Positions 60,599-64,000 of a stretch of 64,000 nucleotides of DNA are shown here, piece after piece; position 1 is the first letter of the stretch, and every line of letters begins with the position of its first letter. Source of the DNA: Annona cherimola (taxonomy: Eukaryota; Streptophyta; Magnoliopsida; Magnoliales; Annonaceae); the NCBI GenBank assembly GCA_030490835.1, contig CM059973.1, forward strand, positions 48,736,008-48,800,007. The letters are read 5' to 3'. The notes beneath the pieces were generated by a model. It had not been told where the DNA came from. It did no database searches and saw nothing but the letters and a program-made list of their open reading frames with translations. A program made the translations under genes and the position numbers.

Positions 60599-63500
60599 GT
60601 GAAACCCAAACCTAAGCAGGGTCCAATGTATGCCTTGGACCTATATATATGATTAAACGGAATTTTTGGATGATTTTAGGATTTTATGATATGTTGCAAT
60701 TAGGGTTTAATTAAGAAGGGTGATTAAAAATTTAATCGCCGGAGCCCAAAGTAAGTCGGTATGTGAAACCCTAACCCAAGTAAGCCATATGTATGCATTG
60801 AACATGTATTTGATGATTATTTATGAATTATGGAATTATAAAGGTATTTTATGATTTTTGCTAATTATGGCAATTAGGGTTATGGGTTAGCATTAATGAT
60901 GTGATTAAGCATTTTGAGCCCAAATGAGATAATGGGTTTAGAATGAATTATTTGTGATTTAAGTGTGTAATTATATCATGAAAAATCAGTTTTCATTATT
61001 TGAAATGAATTATGGAAATAAAGATGGAAATTGTCAAGTGTGAAGGAAAATATTGGAAAATTCATAACTCAACGCCTAAAAGGCGGATTCAAGTGAAATT
61101 TGAAATGAAGATTGTTAATATTAGGCTTGGTATTATGGAATGAAAATATTATGAAAATTCTTGATGAAATGAGAATTATGAATTTTTTTAAGTATATGTT
61201 CATTTCAATCGTTAACTCTAAACGGCTATATCGGGAGCTAGAAAACTCGGATTGAGTTGAAATTTGAAACGGTTAAATAAAATGGTGAGATATTCATTTT
61301 GAATGGATTGGATTGAGCATGAAATATTGGAAAAATTCCTGCATTGAAAAAGGTGGGTAAGTTTGACTTATGCTCCACAAAAGTACGAAGGCATTATGAT
61401 GGAGTACCATACATAAATGCTTGAAGAAAACGGGAATGTGAGGTGTCCATTGCAGAGATTTTTGGAGGAAATTATGCATTTAAATAAAGCATATAATTCC
61501 ATGAATTATCCAAGCATTTAATGCCCAAAATGATGAAGCTATGGAAGTATAGGCAAGGTGGCCAAGACATGGACGTCCAAGTGATGATATTGTTGGATTT
61601 TTGAGCAATTTTTATTTTATAAATGATGTGTATGAATAGATAACATGTTGGGATGCATAAATAAGCCTTTAATTATGTGGAAAAAATCCAAGGAAATTCG
61701 TAATTTCCAGCTGCCATGAAAAGTGGAAAAATGGACAGCTTATGTATGCAAATGACATCCCATGTTTGATGCTGCTATAATAGTTTTTCTTAATTTTTTT
61801 AACACCAAATTAATACATGAATTGAGGGGTAATTAGGTGTATAATTTACCCTCAAAATTTTGTTTTAAAAATGGGAGAAAAATCAGAAAATGGGCAGCAG
61901 CAAGTGACGGTGGAAATGGAATGCAGAATTCGGTCAAATGATGCAGATTTTGTGGATTTTGGTAAATGGAAAAATGCAATTTTTGTGGCTATGAATTCAC
62001 CACCACATAAGAGGGATAAGGGAGTATTGAATGGGTGTGGAAAATTCCCAGCAAGTGGGGCCCACATTTGGAGAAAGTCCACCCTACCAAGGCATGCTCG
62101 TTCACATGAGAGAGAGAGGGTTTTTGGAAATTTCCAAGTGCTGGAAATTCTTCTTCTCCAAGCAACGGCAAGCCACGAATTTTTCCAGAAAAGGAGAAGA
62201 GAAAACCAGGAAAAGAAGGGGGAAAAGGAGAGATTGCTCATTTGCTCAAGTAAGTATATGATTAATTGATTTTTATGCATCAAATCTGGAAAGTAAATGA
62301 TGCTGAAAACTAAATTATGGTCGGAATAGTAAATGGATGAATTTTGGCATGAAACGTTTTGAGAACAATACTAATGGTATGCTTAAGAAACTACCCAATT
62401 TTCAGCTTAAAAGGATATGTATGTTGCAAATTAAAAATCTGTGAATATTAGCCCAAACAGGGTAAAACGGGTTACAGGATCATCTGTAGAAAATGATTTT
62501 TAATAATTTTTATACAAGGATTTTCAGGCTGAAAATTTTACAGAATATACAAAAATTATTAGGGACCACAGAAACAAATTAAAAATGAGGTTTTTATGGG
62601 TGAAAATAGACCCCATAAATAACGTCATTCAGGCTGACTGGAAATGGAGTTTACTGTTCAGCAAGGTAAAAATCTCCAAATAAATATGTAATGTCAATAT
62701 TTCGTGCTAAAAATTTTATGAAAGTTAATGTATGAATTTATTAATGTATTTTAGAAATTTAAGATTAAAAATATTTGATTTGATATTAATTCAAGATTTT
62801 TAGATTTCAGCACGCCTGATTTCAGCATATATTGTTAGTTTGAGAAAAAATCAAAAATAAATATGAAACCTATGTATAAATGATCCAAATTGATTTATGT
62901 GTTAAATAATTAAATATTAATCAATAAAAGTGTGATTATATGCTGAAATTTCGGATTTATATAATGACCTATGGTTATGTGTCAAAAGACACGTTAAACG
63001 GGTGAAAAGTGGGTTCCAAACTAACTGTTTTGGAAACCTATGGAACATGGATTTAAACCTCATAAAAATAAATTAAATGCATCAGTAATTAAGGGTAATT
63101 AAACCGCTGAAATATGGATTAAACCTCTGACTTATAAAATTTTATGAAATCCATTATGTATATGTTGCCTAATGGGCATATATGAAAGAACAGATATGCA
63201 AGGGTGATCAATAACTTGTGAAATTTACTTTTGTGCAAAAATGCATGAAAATATGATATATTTCATTAATATATATCTTTTTAGAACTTCATGAAGTTAA
63301 TTTCCAATTTTGGAATTATGTAATGAAGCCTAAGGTCATAACGGGCCCTCGGAACGGGCACCGATGTATGAATTTTGGAAAAAATGTAAAAGATGGTTAA
63401 ATGAAGGTTAATGAACCTATGTATGATATTCAATGGATGCATTTTATATGGTTGAATGGATACCCTATTTATGGGGTTATATATGTTATGTATTAGCCAA

Positions 63501-64000
63501 TGAAATGCATAAAAATGTGCTATTTATGTTTAATAACTTAGAAGACAAATGAAGGATATATGTTAATGAAAATGGGTTGGAAAACTAAATGGAATGCAAT
63601 GACAAGAAATATATGAAAAACTATATTATGTTCATGTAGGCAAGGAAAAGAATGGAAGGAAAAGGGATTATGACGATCTCAGGTAAGCAAGCAAACTTTC
63701 TAAAATGCATTTTCTTTCTATATGATTGATATGATTGAATTGTCTATGTTTATGTTTTTACGAATGGGCAAGCACAAGTTTTGAATATAACGGCTTTAAT
63801 GCAAAGCCATAAGTTTTGAAAAATGATGACTTTAATGAATAGTCTTGAGGTTGCTTCATGGGAGGCAAGCGACACTTTTTAAGATAAATAATTTATCCTA
63901 AGTATTGCCAAGGATGGGAATGCTTCATGTTAATGGAATTGAGAAATTTTGCTTATGAGTAAGCAAGTTCTCCATGTTAATGTTGTTTTAAGGATTTCAT
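60599..64000 (+). repeat. G0 3' LTR, partial (runs off the window)
   Basis: AT-rich, no credible ORF. It starts abruptly at TGTGAAACCC without a PPT, so most of integrase and the 3' untranslated region have been deleted. A second TGTGAAACCC block at about 60760 suggests a local duplication of about 160 bp. Blocks are shared with 3480-4240 and 36900-36990. Open frames at 61871-62269 and 61852-62283 have no recognisable domain. Confidence 0.5.

Noticed and set aside
61852..62283. 143- and 132-codon overlapping ORFs on opposite strands
   Set aside because: They lie in the G0 LTR, have no recognisable domain, and overlap on both strands.

Overview
This window reads as repeat-dense (heterochromatic) DNA of a flowering plant. 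I see no host gene, tRNA, rRNA, CRISPR array or bacterial feature. About 60 of the 64 kb is a nested stack of LTR retrotransposons. Boundaries were placed by eye from LTR ends, target-site duplications (TSDs), primer-binding sites (PBS) and polypurine tracts (PPT). Labels used below: G0 is the outer Ty3/gypsy element (probably Tekay/Del-like, + strand). S1, S2, S3 and S4 are Ty1/copia elements of Sirevirus type. S1s is a solo LTR of the S1 type. A1 is an Athila-type gypsy element and As a solo Athila LTR. M1 is a foldback MITE.

Layout: 1-3227 is AT-rich flank. G0 runs from about 3228 past the window end. Its 5' LTR is split by S1 (4303-35695, - strand). Its protease is split by A1 (40866-58603, + strand, TSD CACTG). 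It ends in a partial 3' LTR (about 60599-64000). S1's own 3' LTR is split by S1s (5475-16180, TSD ATTTG), and S1s is split by S2 (6337-15336, - strand). S1 also carries M1 (16810-17220, 9-bp TSD) and S3 (19375-28781, + strand, TSD GAGAG). The 5' LTR of S3 is split by As (20830-22361, TSD GTGAG). A1 is split by S4 (45616-54004, - strand, TSD AAACT). Insertion order: G0, then S1 and A1, then S1s, S3, M1 and S4, then S2 inside S1s and As inside S3.

The copia elements share one plan: LTR, initiator-Met PBS, Gag (UBN2-like, CCHC), protease, GAG-pre-integrase, DD35E integrase, reverse transcriptase, RNase H, several PPTs, LTR. S4 is youngest: its LTRs are about 98.8% identical by hand alignment and it has an intact 1007-residue pol frame. 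Most other coding regions carry nonsense codons and frameshifts.

Main result: S1, S2 and S4 carry a 726-744-nt segment at the gag-pol junction with conserved GT...AG ends. It starts at AG|GTAAC inside gag and ends at TTTTTCAG or TTTGCAG just before the protease. Unspliced, it encodes a coiled coil and a second zinc knuckle, then a stop codon 22-25 nt before the AG. Removing it joins Gag to Pol in phase 0. S3 lacks exactly this segment and reads through the junction. The pattern is that of a coding intron (exitron) controlling Gag versus Gag-Pol, with S3 as a reverse-transcribed spliced copy. Other notable points: CpG-rich nested palindrome arrays (GTCGAC core) just upstream of the TATA box in every Sirevirus-type LTR; an independent GGCGCC palindrome array in the Athila LTRs; a post-pol ORF in S1 that resembles the post-pol ORF of A1; and nonsense codons shared between copies in a conflicting pattern.
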